A stretch of 64,000 nucleotides of DNA from contig OX457057.1 in assembly GCA_949752795.1 (NCBI GenBank), positions 99,041,513 through 99,105,512 of the forward strand. Reading direction: 5' to 3'. Shown here piece by piece: positions 1 to 25,690 of this stretch. Below the pieces are notes generated by a model, which saw nothing but the letters and a program-made list of their open reading frames with translations, searched no databases and was not told the DNA's origin. Origin of the DNA: Hyperoodon ampullatus. Taxonomy: Eukaryota; Chordata; Mammalia; Artiodactyla; Ziphiidae. The translations under genes and the position numbers were made by a program. Position 1 is the stretch's first letter. Each line of letters starts with the position of its first letter.

Positions 1-128
1 GGATTCTTTGATATCACTGTCAGCCTTGATTAACTGGTTGAAAATTTCAGAGCAGAATAAGTAACTTTCATGAATATTTCCCCAATCCCTGAGAATCATA
101 ATCACCATAGGTATATTTTGTCCTTTCA
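1..128 (-). other. DRAM2: DRAM2 3' UTR (partial, runs off window edge)
   Basis: This is the sequence immediately after the DRAM2 stop codon (131..129, read on the minus strand). It lies in the terminal exon and continues beyond position 1, so the poly(A) site is outside the window. No convincing minus-strand AATAAA is present in these 128 bases. Confidence 0.8.
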
Positions 129-14868
<14,740 letters not shown>

Positions 14869-14939
14869 CTCAAACACGTCTCCTGAAGCAGAGAAAAACA
14901 AATTAGAAAAGATTATTCACAAGTATTTCATCTATTCTA

Positions 14940-16050
14940 CTTTAGCCATCCCATCCCACAACCTTGTACTTATCATCCTCAGCTGTTTCACTTCTCATTG
15001 GCCCCCACACCATCTACTGACACCTGCTCTCCTTCAGTTTCTCAGTTAATGAAACCAAGATTCACCCATTTGCCATATCTAGACACTATCTTTCTCCTCC
15101 ATCTTTCCACACATAACCAAGTACCAAGGGCTCTTTATTCCACCTCCTAAATTTCCTCAAATCTACCCCTTCCCCCCATCTTCACTGCCACTACCCTACT
15201 TAAACCACCATCATTTCTTGACCAGATAATTATTATAACCACCTAGACTTGACTTAAAAATCAGAATGAGCCTTCTAATTCTAAAATACCAACCTGACCA
15301 CTTTATTCTCCTCCAAAGAACCTTTTAGTGCCTCCCCTATGCCCTTATAAATTGTCCTTCCTCCTTAACATGTCTATAAGCTCTTTTTATTGTCCAATCT
15401 CTACTTAACCTTTCTGTATTCCTCTCCGGCCAGTTCTCTGTCTGCTCCTAGTTCCTTGCCCTAGCTATCATCATCTTCATCATCATTACAAAAGCAAACA
15501 CAGTGTTTACTGTGTCAGCAAGGCTACTAAACACCTTAAATACATGATCTCGTTTACTCCTCACAACAGAATTATAGAGGTTAAGAGAATTGCCCAAGGT
15601 CATAGGGCTGCAGTAGAGACAGGACTCAAACTCAGGCAGTTCCAGTCTAACACCAATCACCATGCTATACTGCCGCAGCAAACTTCTTTCAGATCGTCAA
15701 GTGTGTCATGCCCTCTTGCGCACCTTTGAAACTTGGTGCACGTTGTTTTGCCTGGATGACTAGACTACTATGGTGTCACCCTCCTGCCCCACTACCACCA
15801 GTTAACTGCTATACATTTTCAAGCCTCAGCTCTTCTAGCTTCAGCTGAGTGTACCTGCTTTGTTCCCAACAGCAGGCTCACTTTCCCAACCAGGTCATTC
15901 ATCACACTTAACTGTTACTTGCTTGTTTGGTTTTATCTTCCTCAATAAACTTGAAAGGGCCTACATATGCCCATATCACTCATCATCATTTTTTCCCTTA
16001 AATTCCAGACTGACGATGTTAGTAAGTAATAAGAGGTCAATAATATGAAT
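14940..16050 (+). mobile_element. L2-like LINE fragments, interrupted by a MIR
   Basis: Pyrimidine-rich diverged sequence with L2-like phrases (TCACTGCCACTACCCTACTT, AACCTTTTAGTGCCTCCC). A minus-strand MIR lies at about 15,520-15,670 (AATTGCCCAAGGTCATAGG). Boundaries are approximate. Confidence 0.4.
15520..15670 (-). mobile_element. MIR SINE fragment, minus strand
   Basis: GAGGTTAAGAGAATTGCCCA, AGGTCATAGGGCTGCAGTAG and GGACTCAAACTCAGGCAG follow the reverse complement of the MIR core. Confidence 0.7.
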
Positions 16051-17799
16051 TAGAAAATATTAATGTATTTCATACATTTAATTTAAAAAAATAAATACAG
16101 AAATATTTTCAAATTATAATTACTCCTACGCATGTGAAAATAATTTCGTATTTGGAGGAGTATTTTTTCAGTGTTCTGGACTGAAATTTAGTACTTCACA
16201 AGGACTCTGTAAAAACTTACAATTCTAATCTCCACACTCCTCCAATGTGCTCAGCTTCCTCATCTCAGACTGACCTTCCAGATAATAAAACCTCAGCCAT
16301 TTTTGACTTGTACTTGTCATTTACTCTGATCATCTGACTTGCTGCTAAAATATGTACATCTAAATCTTGCCAAATAAGTTTCTTTTCCTTTATCCCTAAA
16401 GTCACCATTATACACTTGATTTGAGTAATTTCCTGTCTGAATTGTCATAATCTCCTCTGGTTTTTTTTTCCTGTCAGCCCTTAACATTCCATCAATTTTA
16501 CTCTTCTGTTTAGCTAATCATGACAGTTCCTTGCCAAGTTCCTATAGGACTTTCCCCAACATAAGTTTCTGGGACAATAATTCTCAATTTCAATAAATTT
16601 TGATTAACTTCTAAAATCTTTCATGTTTCTCCTTTCATCTCTTTAAATGTTATTTTGTTTCTGATAAATTTGATTCTAAAATCTTTAGGAGTCTATTTCC
16701 GTATTTGTTGGTTCTGCCAGCCTTGTACATGTTTTTCTGTTTTTGACTATGAACTCCTGTTTGGATGATCTTAACAGGGAATATTCTAAGAGGCTTAGAT
16801 TAAGGGTGAATCATTCCAGGGAGGGTCTGTATTTACTTTTGCCAGGCACTCTGGCACATTACGAACCTGGGGCGACTTTTAATTTCTTGGCTTCCAGGTT
16901 TTTTAGACCATATAGATAAGTAAATTTGAACCCTGAATCTGAGTGATGACAGGCCCTGTAGTTTCAAGTTCTTATGTGGTATCTTTATTCCCCCACCTGG
17001 AGCTGTGGTGAAAATGAACAAATTTCTTTGTGATCCCCCTTTGCCAGGAAGGAGGTATTTTTCCTAGCCCACCTTTCATTGAGTGTATAGATTTTTGAGG
17101 GTCCTGGCTGATTTGGGGGGAGGTGGTTCTCCAAGGCCATGAGTTGTACAATTTCAAGTAGAAATATTTACATTTTACTTTTTATGAAAAAGTCATCCCC
17201 TGACACACAGGCATCATCTACACAAACTATATCATGTGAATGGTGTCTCTGGAAGTTGTACACCTGGGAGGTCAAAGGGGTATGAATTCTATCTCTCTAC
17301 CTTGGGTGGTGAGCAGGGGGAACCTATCATTTACCTTTGATTGTACTTTATTTCAAAGGCCCCAAAAGAGACACACTACTGGTTTATTACTCTGGTGTCA
17401 GCTCTCTTCGACTTCTTAGTCCTGAGAATTTCTGTTTCTTTCCTACGTGAACTGCTATGCATTTACAAGGCTAATATATTCAGCATTTCGGTGTTTTGGC
17501 AAAAGGGATTTTCAAAACATTTTGTCCACCCCATTGCTAGAAGTATGACCTCTTTTTTTTTCAAAAAAAAAAAAAACCCAAACACTACAACTCCCAGAAT
17601 TCTGTGGGTCGCATTAGTCTCAGGTATGTTGGGAAGTTATGGTCCCACCCAGGTTCCAGAGTAGTAGATAATGTCAGAGAAGAGAGTGGGAGTGGTGGAG
17701 ATAGATGTCAGAGGATTTCACTGGAGGGGCAAGTAGGCAATGGTTCATTTCAAAGTTGGGGGAAAGCACTGTCTTCCTCTAGGGAGAATGGGAGAGCCT

Positions 17800-17926
17800 A
17801 TTTTATTTTACTTTTTTTGGCCACCCCACACAGCTCACGGGGATCTCAGTTCCCTGACCAGGGATTGAACCTGGCCACGGCAGTGAAAGCCGGGTATTCT
17901 AACCATGAGGCAACCAGGGAATTCCC
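17800..17926 (-). mobile_element. CHR-1-type SINE
   Basis: An inverted short CHR element reading TTTTTTTGGCCACCCCACAC on the plus strand through TCCCTGACCAGGGATTGAAC to CAACCAGGGAATTCCC. Diverged; target duplication not clear. Confidence 0.8.
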
Positions 17927-17949
17927 ACATGACCTCTTCCTTTAATTGT

Positions 17950-18110
17950 TTTTTCATGTCCAAATCCTTCCTATTCTTCAAAATCGAGCTGAAATACCAT
18001 CTTCCACACACAACCTTCCCTAATCCCTTTGCATCTGGAAATAAACACCCCTTCCTCTGAGAACACTTGATTTGCACATCTGTTACAGCTCATTATGTTC
18101 CATAGTATAA
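17950..18110 (+). mobile_element. L2-like LINE 3' fragment
   Basis: Phrases CTTCAAAATCGAGCTGAAAT and CAACCTTCCCTAATCCC resemble the 3' region of L2. Diverged. Confidence 0.4.
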
Positions 18111-18274
18111 AAGTCTGGGAGGGTGTCTGAAGTGGATAAAATCCTTGATGAGGGATTTCAGTTCTCTGCCCAAGCAGAGAAGAGGGCCTTGCTCATAAAA
18201 ATTACTCAATAACCCAAACCAAATCCTCGTAAACCCCAAAAAGGTTCATTATTTTTCCATTTCAGTTAACAGTA

Positions 18275-18757
18275 CAGGCGATCCCTGACTTACGACAGTT
18301 CAACTTAGAATTTTTCCACTTTATGATGGTGCAAAAGCAATAAACATTCAATCAAAACCTTACTTTGAATTTTGACCTTTTCCCAGGCTAGTGATATGCA
18401 GTACAATATTCTTGTGACAGCGAGATGCAGCTCCCAGGCAGACACAAAACTCACAAGGGTAAACAACTGATACACTTACCACCATTCTGTACCCAGACAA
18501 CCATTCTGTTTTTCACTTTCAGTACAGAATTCAATAAATTACATGAGATATTCAACACCTTATTATAAAATGGGCTTTGTATTAGATGATTTTGCCCAAT
18601 TGTAGACTAATGTGTTTTGAGCATGTTTAAGGTGGGCTAGGCTAAGCTACCATGTTCCCATAGGTTATATGTATTAAATGCATTTTCAACTTACGATGTT
18701 TTCAGCGTACAATGGGTTTATTGAGACATAACCCCATTGTAAGTGGAGGAAGATCTG
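18275..18757 (+). mobile_element. Tigger-like non-autonomous DNA transposon
   Basis: Imperfect terminal inverted repeats begin CAGGCGATCCCTGACTTACG and end AAGTGGAGGAAGATCTG. Internal words such as ACATGAGATATTCAACACCT and TTAGATGATTTTGCCCAA match a common mammalian TcMar-type MITE by memory. Exact family not asserted. Confidence 0.6.
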
Positions 18758-19020
18758 TTCGTACTACTGTTTTTCCAGGCTATCCAGATTCTAAGGCCTC
18801 AGAGTAACCTTAGGTTCTCTCATCCAAAGCCCTCACATGTTGTCACTAAATGACAACATTTCTACCTTCAGTCATTGGCAACCATTCTTCTTCCTAGTTG
18901 CCAGTGTAAACACTCAAATCAGATTCTCAATTCTCTTGGCCTAATTTTTTCTTCCCCTCCATCCATTCTATGTGCACTGCCAAATTAACAGTCCTAAAAC
19001 ATTTTTCTGCTCAAAAACGT

Positions 19021-19256
19021 TTTTTTATTTTATTTCATTTATTTATTTATTTATTTATTTTTTGCGGTACGCTGGCCTCTCACTGTTGTGGCCTCTCCCG
19101 TTGCGGAGCACAGGCTCCGGACGCGCAGGCTCAGCAGCCGTGGCTCACGGGCCCAGCCGCTCCGCAGCATGTGGGATCTTCCCGGACCGGGGCACGAACC
19201 CGTGTCCCCTGCATCGGCAGGCGGACTCTCAACCACTGCGCCACCAGGGAAGCCCC
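19021..19256 (-). mobile_element. CHR-2-type SINE
   Basis: Inverted: a T/(TTTA)n tail, GCGGTACGCTGGCCTCTCAC and end GCGCCACCAGGGAAGCCCC. Flanked by AAAAACGTTTTTT on both sides. ORFs on both strands here are SINE sequence. Confidence 0.9.
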
Positions 19257-19364
19257 AAAAAACGTTTTTTTTAAAAATAGAATTGTGCAAACTTGGGCAA
19301 ACTTCATTAATTTCTCTGAACCAGTTTCTCCTTTGAAAAATGGCAATAACATTATTGGTAAAAG

Positions 19365-19580
19365 CTGCACTGTCTAATATAGTCACCACTAGCCACATGT
19401 GGCTATTTAAATTAAAATTTCAATTGATTAAAATAAAATAAAATTTAAAATTTCGGTTCCTCAGTTGTACTAGACACATTTCAAGTGCTCAAAAGCCACA
19501 GGTGTCTAGTGGCTACCATGTAGGAGGGTGAAAATATGGAACACTTCCATCATCATGGAAAAGTTCTATTGGACTGAGCT
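19365..19580. mobile_element. hAT MITE fragment (MER20-like)
   Basis: CTAGCCACATGTGGCTATTT, CAAGTGCTCAAAAGCCACAG and TTCTATTGGACTGAGCT match the CACATGTGGCTA-rich hAT MITE family; a related copy is at 31,315-31,530. Confidence 0.6.
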
Positions 19581-19681
19581 GGATAATTATTGCAGGAATT
19601 ACACTGACATAGCACAAGAACCTAAACACATTGCTGATACCGGCAGCTTTTAGTAAATGGTCTAAAATAATACCCGCTTCA

Positions 19682-19873
19682 CCAAACGTAAGGTAGATAG
19701 CTGGTGGGAAGCAGCCGCATGGCACAGGGAGATCAGCTCGGTGCTTTGTGACTGCCTGGAGGGGTGGGATAGGGAGGGTGGGAGGGAGACGCAAGAGGGA
19801 GGGGATATGGGAACATATGCATATGTATAACTGATTAAATTTGTTATAAAGCAAAAAGTAAAAAAAATAAAAT
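19682..19873 (+). mobile_element. 5'-truncated L1 3' end with 18-bp TSD
   Basis: Body words GGTAGATAGCTGGTGGGAAG, GCACAGGGAGATCAGCTCGG and TGTATAACTGATTAAATTTG are typical of cetartiodactyl L1 3' UTRs. The perfect repeat AAAATAATACCCGCTTCA flanks it at 19664-19681 and 19874-19891. Confidence 0.9.
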
Positions 19874-19994
19874 AAAATAATACCCGCTTCAGAGAGGTTT
19901 ATTCAAGAACTAAATAAGATAATATATGTAAAGATGCTCTCATAAGTGGTCAATAAATGTTTGTTCCTCTTTTAGAATGTAAAAGACAAATTAC

Positions 19995-20058
19995 CTGTTT
20001 TACAAGTTCTCAAAATACCAGTCTTCAAATCTGCCCAAACCTTCACCTTTTGTAAATC
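19995..20058 (-). other. DRAM2: Candidate non-coding 5' UTR exon of DRAM2
   Basis: These 64 nt lie between a good minus-strand acceptor (pyrimidine-rich, TTTCAG ending at 20059) and donor CAG|GTAATT (from 19994). There is no ATG on the minus strand inside, as expected of a leader exon that preserves the downstream start. The position, between the CpG island and the first coding exon, fits. No transcript evidence is available. Confidence 0.5.
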
Positions 20059-20439
20059 CTGAAATACATATACAAAGAAAATAGAGGTTGTTTCAACCCA
20101 CAGGCTTTAACAACATGTAAAATTTCAAGTCAATGCACCAATATTGTTCATGGATAGAACACTATGCTATATCATTATTAACGTTTTTTTCTGTTTCTTT
20201 AAAGAGTTGATACTTGTGTATTTTATAATGATGTACCATCTGGAGTTAAATAATATTTTAAATCTGGGATATCAATTTTCTCATCCTTTCTCACATTAGA
20301 CATCTTTTGCTGATCTCAAAAAGGATAAAATAAAATGAAAAACACTGAGTTCCTTCCCACAGAAGGAAAGACAATAATGAGAAAAGAATGATAGCTTATT
20401 ATTAAGCCAAATAAAGCACTGACTAGTCCCTGTGATGCA

Positions 20440-20600
20440 ATGGAAAGAACACAGCTGTAAGATCAGGTTTATCTAAGTGCAAATCCTAGCTTTATCACAT
20501 CCCAGCTGTATGATTTCTGGCAAGTTACTTAGCTTCTCTGAGTTTCAGTATTCTGATTTGTAAGGTAGCTGTTCCTTAGAGTAGTACAGAGTAAGCATAC
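20440..20600 (+). mobile_element. MIR SINE fragment
   Basis: GCAAATCCTAGCTTTATCAC, GGCAAGTTACTTAGCTTCTC and TGAGTTTCAGTATTC follow the MIR core. Confidence 0.65.
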
Positions 20601-21522
20601 AATATAACAATGAAAGGTGATTTATCGATTCTGTCCAACCACAATTAGCCACAGGGATGGGGAATGACAACACTTCATTCTTTGTATATATGAATCATCT
20701 TGGATTCCTATCTCCTTAGGCTTTGAGGGTTCTAGTTATCTAAACTGACAATTCAGAGGAAAAGCAGGGCTTGAAATAGTTTACCAGTCTGCTAAGGACT
20801 ACTGAGAAATTTAAGTGCACCGACTAGGTGAGGAAGACTACTATTGCCTATGTATTATCACACTGGAAAGCTGGAAGCATGGCTGGCTAAGTGCCAGCAA
20901 GCAAAATTAGAATTTTAATGGTTAACAATTTAAGAAACTTTTCAAGAGACTTGAAAATATGCAGGAATAACCTTCATATAGTAGTGAAAGTGTTTAACAA
21001 AATGTTCTTGTATCTCTCACCTACCTCTGCTTTCCTTGAAGATCCGTGAATCAGAACTGCAGTTACAATTTTTGAATTTCACAAATATTTAAATGCCACC
21101 GGTAAAAAGATGAATTCCTTACGCTGTCTCCTCTAAGTGGTGACTGCTTAGGAACAATAAAAAAGTGAATTCTGGATATTCCAAGTGAAGAAATAAAGCC
21201 CTAGGTACACAGAATCATGCCCAATGCAAAGCATAATAGTAAATGGTTATTTTTCTAAACTCTAATTTGGCCTTCTAACAAATGTAATATTTTCGTAACG
21301 GTTAAAAATTAAATAGTCTAGAAAATTAAGTAACTGTTTTACAAGTTGGATCAAATGTACAGGGAGAGAAGTCGGGGAGAATCTGATGATGCACGGCAAA
21401 TTAGAGCTGCATTTGGGTACTGATTTACAAATATAAATTGGGAGAACTGGGAAAATGTGGTGTTTTGTAAATGTATCCTAATGTAAGCACGGTTGTGAGG
21501 ATACAAAGGACCAGCCATTTAC

Positions 21523-21700
21523 CTTTCTGTATTGGGCCCCCCGCGACAAAACTCCGCGTAGACTTGAGCTTCGCGTAAACACAAGGTCACCACATACCTC
21601 AATTTCAAACCTTCCTCCCCCTTCCCCCGCCCCCTGCAAAAAGGAATCTGAGCCCAGGGGTAACAAAGGGAATGCATACTCAACCACAGTGTTTCGTGGG
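21523..21700 (-). other. DRAM2: Candidate DRAM2 exon 1 3' end (5' boundary undefined)
   Basis: A minus-strand donor AAG|GTAAAT at the 21523/21522 boundary lies at the DRAM2 side of the CpG island and could end the first non-coding exon. The upper limit given is arbitrary because the transcription start cannot be read from sequence. An alternative minus-strand donor (AAG|GTAGGC) is near 22,220. Confidence 0.3.
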
Positions 21701-21773
21701 ACTGGGGCTAAGGTTCTCGGTAACCACTTAAAACAAATAAAACCAAAGAATTATTTAGACCCACCGCTGCCTT

Positions 21774-21783
21774 CTTCCGGAAG
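21774..21783. promoter_or_regulatory. Palindromic ETS-type site CTTCCGGAAG
   Basis: The 10-bp perfect palindrome holds two overlapping GGAA cores, one per strand. ETS/GABP sites are common in CpG-island bidirectional promoters. The site lies between the candidate first exons of DRAM2 and CEPT1. Confidence 0.55.
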
Positions 21784-21839
21784 CGCGAAGCACTTGGACG
21801 AAGAGCTGGATTAACGCGTTGTTTGGTGCCGGGAAAAGA

Positions 21840-21931
21840 TGCGGGAGGCGGAGCTCGGTCGGGCTTGGGGCAAACGGGGCGCGGAGAGGAGGGGAGCGTG
21901 GGGGAGAGAGAGCAAGAACCCGGACGTAAAG
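21840..21931 (+). other. CEPT1: Candidate CEPT1 non-coding exon 1 (3' end defined by donor)
   Basis: A consensus donor AAAG|GTGAGT follows position 21931 in the CpG island, and the next plus-strand exon with a matching acceptor is at 28,749. The 5' limit is a guess. If transcription starts before 21,839, an ATG there would open a 39-codon upstream ORF that ends at 28,773-28,775 in exon 2. Confidence 0.5.
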
Positions 21932-22086
21932 GTGAGTAGCAGAGACCTGAGCCCAGCCTGCACCCGCTCCCGGCCAGCCCCCCCCCCCCTCCCCAAGGCC
22001 CCCTCGCAGCCCGCCCGCGGCTCCGGCTAGCACCTGGTCCCTCTCCCGCGCGTCGCTCAGCGTAGTCTTTGGAGGCAGGGCGAGCT

Positions 22087-22096
22087 GGCACGTGAC
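22087..22096. promoter_or_regulatory. CLEAR-like E-box (CACGTGAC core)
   Basis: GGCACGTGAC occurs inside the CpG island; on the minus strand it reads GTCACGTGCC, matching 8 of 10 positions of the TFEB/TFE3 CLEAR consensus. DRAM2 is a lysosomal autophagy gene, so the match is biologically plausible. The same core is a general USF/MYC E-box. Confidence 0.45.
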
Positions 22097-25000
22097 TCGC
22101 ACGCCCACCACGGGGGTGGGGGGCTCCCGGCAGCGTCCGCGTCCCTACCCGCCCGATCCCATTCTCTGATACACACCCCTTAGTGGGAACTGGGGCCGGT
22201 CCTCATCCCCTTTTTGGCCTACCTTGCTTGGATGACCCTGCCCGTATGGACTGCCGACTCCGGAGGCTGCCGGCAGGAGAGAGATGGTGCAGGGCCCCGA
22301 GGCGCGCGCACCCGAGCAGCTAAGCCGGCCCCGGGGCGCGCTCACCACGCGGAGGTGCGCGCTCGCGCCGCCGCCTGTTCCGACCCTATATCCCTTTACG
22401 GCAATCGCGAAAGTGTCGTGAACGTGCTGCCGCGGATCAGAGTCACCCAGTCGGCTGGAGGCGGAGGTCTGTTTCCAGGGGTGTGCTTTTGGGGGCCGGG
22501 GTAAGGCTGCGGGGCTCGGTCTTGGGAAAACGGCCAGGGTGTGAAGGATATGTCCGGGGGCACGACTCTCAAGAGGGCTGGAGAGATGGCTGCAAGCTCT
22601 GGGGTGGGGCATTGGAATATAGCTGTGTATGGATGGACTCGAGCGAGGCAAACGCAGTCCTGCCTCGCGCGCGCTTGTGGGGAGGGCGAGGGGCGACTGC
22701 TCCTGTGGCCCCGGATGGAGAGATTGATGTGGGGCATTGCCAGCGGTAGAGTCCGGGGGCTGCTGTGCTGGGAGTCGGGGTGGGGAAAACCTCGGCGGCC
22801 CGGACTGGGCGGGCCGAGGGCGCTGCCCGCGCGGAACCGACCTTGGCTCTCAGGTCCACACCCTCCTGCTCAGGTGCTGCCAGGTCCACAAACGAATTAC
22901 ATCCTGTGCCGGATTTGCCTTCCATTTGCAATACGGTGCTGGTGATTCGTGGCTAGGGCCGCACTTCTTGGTCAGCAACTTTTCTAGAAATTTCAGGATA
23001 TATTGACAAGCTCTGAGGTTGCCAGCTAGGGTTTATTTCAGCAGTATTCTTGGAAGGAGAAAGGACAGGAGGGTTTGGTAGTCTTTGCCGGTGTTCCAAG
23101 AATACTGGATGAATGGGATCTTTACGTTTAACTTGTTTTTTCTTCATTTCCGTGCTTGGCGTTTTTATGTCATTTTTGACGTTTTGCATCATTGGTATTA
23201 ATATATAATTTTGCTTGAAGTCTCAGTTCATTGATGAATCCTTGTTACGGTAGTAGGCAAATTTATAATTATCTTTAAACAAATGTTAGTGTCTTGTATG
23301 TGAACAAAGAATAAAGATTCGGTTTCTACTCTCATACTAGTAGGTATGTGTTCAGTGGAGGTGTTGAACTGACTAACAACCCGAGTAAGACTGGTGAAGG
23401 CATTTAGGGCGTAAGGACTTTAGAACCATTGGCGTTCACGTAAAATTCCAGAAATTGAAGTTCTAAAAGCAGTTTGCTACATATTCGTTTTGTGCTGAGC
23501 AAAAGCTAGTCAGAAGCCCCTTGTACAACTTGTCTTTACAACCCTGCCATTTAAGAAATAAGCTAGATAAATATGCCTCTTGTATTAACCTGTTCTGACA
23601 AAGGTGTCTTTATTTGTTGTCCAGTTAATAGATTATTATTGAATATTTACAACTGTGGTTTCATAACTTCATTCTTCTTCCTCTCCCACACCCAGTCTCT
23701 TAAAATTTACGTTATAAACACTATTATGTTTGATATTTAACTGTAAACTTGTTTTATAACCCCAATTATATTTTATTGCATAGTCAATGTGTTTTCTAGG
23801 CAGCAGTAGACTTCTTTAAGCTGGCTAAAGTGCTGGTGATGTTCTTTTTGAGGGTCACGCTGTGCTGTCTCTTTCAAGGGAATAGGAAAACAATCCACAA
23901 AATGCTAGGCTTTGGCTTTGTTTGTTTGTTTCTAGAGGAAGTTGCTTCCTTTTTTTTAAGGAATGCAAGATTTCACTTCAGCAAAACAGTAGATCTAAAT
24001 TGTGTTACACAGTACTGTTTAGCTTCCAAGTCTGCTGAAAAGGCTTTTGTTTTTGCTAACTTGTTCTATGTAGCACTTGTTAGATAATGCTGAATGTAAT
24101 CCTGTGATCCTATTAGGTTTTTTTTAACTTGCTTTTTATGATTTGCTCTGCCTCCCAAATATTGTTCGCCATTAGTATTTTCCTCTAGTCGTGCCATAAA
24201 AGTGGAAAGAGCTGTGTAGTCACCAATTCCTGTGAGAGGACTATAAACATACTGCTGAATCAGCACAGCTCAAAACTTGGAACCCTTAGACATGGGAGGA
24301 TGGGAATTCTGGAATTTCACACTACAGGTTGGATATTGTGTAAGCTTACCTTATGCTCTGCTGAGCAGTTGGAGATTCCTTTTTTAGTGTGATACTTGTC
24401 AGGTGTTCCCCAGTTCTGAACACAGGAATAATGTAGGCAGCATGCTATTTCCTCAGCTGCTATAAGCACAGATGTTCTACATCATAGATTTAAGGTCCAC
24501 GAATTTTGTATAATTTTAGTAAAGGTATTCATTAAATATCTCTGATTTTATTTTTTGTACCTTTGTTGGACTTTTCACATAAATATTCATGCCTGCACAA
24601 AGAAGAATTTGGGTAGACCATATGTGCCCCCTCCTCTGGACTCCCACAACAGTTTGTTCACAGTATAACTTAGCTGTTTACAAGACTCCCCACCACTACT
24701 TTGAGCTTGAGAGCATGGATGGCATATTTCAATCCTTCTGTTTCCTCAAGGGTCTAGAGCAACTAGGTGTTCATTAAATACTAGATGAACCATATTTGTT
24801 CATTGTTCCACAAATAAGTACTGATTACCTACCTGATGTTAGGTATGGTCTGAGATTCTGGGAAAAGAATATTAAGACATGCAAGGCCCCTGCACTCCTG
24901 TGTCTTACATACCAGTGTGGGGAAAAGACTAAAAACAACGACATCTAGCAAAAAAGTTCAAAATGTGGGAAGTGCTATGAAAGGAGTATCACATTTGAGC

Positions 25001-25229
25001 CAGGTTATAGCAGAGGAGGGGTATTTGCTGACTACAAGTGGAAAGGTTACAATAGGTATAGGACAGTGATCAGTATTAACATAAACTGAATTCCAGGTGA
25101 TGAGAATTTTTAAACGTTTAAAATACTCACTTTTACTGTTACAATTTATCAAAGCATTTCCTCAGTTAACAAATAGGCTGTGCTACAAAATTATAGGAAT
25201 CTTTTCAAGCTAATTGATGGCTTTCTATA

Positions 25230-25690
25230 ACATCAGAATAAAATCTTAACTCCTTGCCAAAGTCTATAAACCTCTGCATTGTCTGGCTTTTCAAACTTTA
25301 TTTTATCCCACTCTTTCATATGGTTTACTACTGCCCAGCCATAGTGATCCCAGAGGTATGAATAAGAAAAATAAGCTCACTCTTGGGTCAGGGCCTGTTC
25401 TCCCTTTCTTGGACTGTTCTTCCTCTTGCTCTTGGGATGGCTAGCTCCTTCTATTCCTCTGAATTTGGTATAAATGCTTCGTCTTCATAGTCTTCAATCA
25501 CCTTATCTAATAAAATATGCGCCCTCAACTATTTCCTAGCTCCATACCTTGTTTTCTCCATAGTGCCCATCACAGTGTGTAATGTTATTTGCTTGTTTAC
25601 CTTCTTTTAGTTATTTTCCCATTGGACATGGGAGCTGGGACCATGTCTATCTTGTTTACTGCACTCAGATATTGGTTGAATGCGTTTGAA
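25230..25690 (+). mobile_element. L2 LINE 3' fragment
   Basis: The order TCTGCATTGTCTGGCTTTTC, TTCCTCTTGCTCTTGGGATG, CATAGTGCCCATCACAGTGT and a final GATATTGGTTGAATG matches an L2 3' end. It lies in CEPT1 intron 1. Confidence 0.6.

Larger units (their letters stand above)
14883..21522 (-). other. DRAM2: DRAM2 leader introns
   Basis: They contain L2 and MIR fossils, CHR-1, a Tigger-like MITE, CHR-2, hAT MITE and a fresh L1 tail, plus the candidate leader exon at 19,995. I see nothing in 16,050-17,790 or 20,600-21,500. Confidence 0.6.
21770..22830. promoter_or_regulatory. CpG-island bidirectional promoter of DRAM2 (minus) and CEPT1 (plus)
   Basis: This is the only strongly GC-rich, CpG-dense stretch in an otherwise AT-rich window. 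It lies between the divergent genes and contains no obvious TATA box. A palindromic ETS-type site, a CACGTGAC E-box and a plus-strand donor for CEPT1 exon 1 sit inside it. Together these suggest one island firing in both directions, with the first transcribed regions close together or overlapping. Long ORFs here on both strands follow from the base composition. Confidence 0.8.

Noticed and set aside
14869..14901. Upstream in-frame ATG 11 codons before the DRAM2 start
   Set aside because: It falls in the intron beyond the acceptor at 14883, and the family protein starts MWWFQQ.
22145..22651. 168-codon minus-strand ORF and several overlapping ORFs in the CpG island
   Set aside because: GC-rich sequence has few stop codons on any strand; the products are Pro/Arg/Ser-rich without domains, and no splice or conservation evidence supports them.
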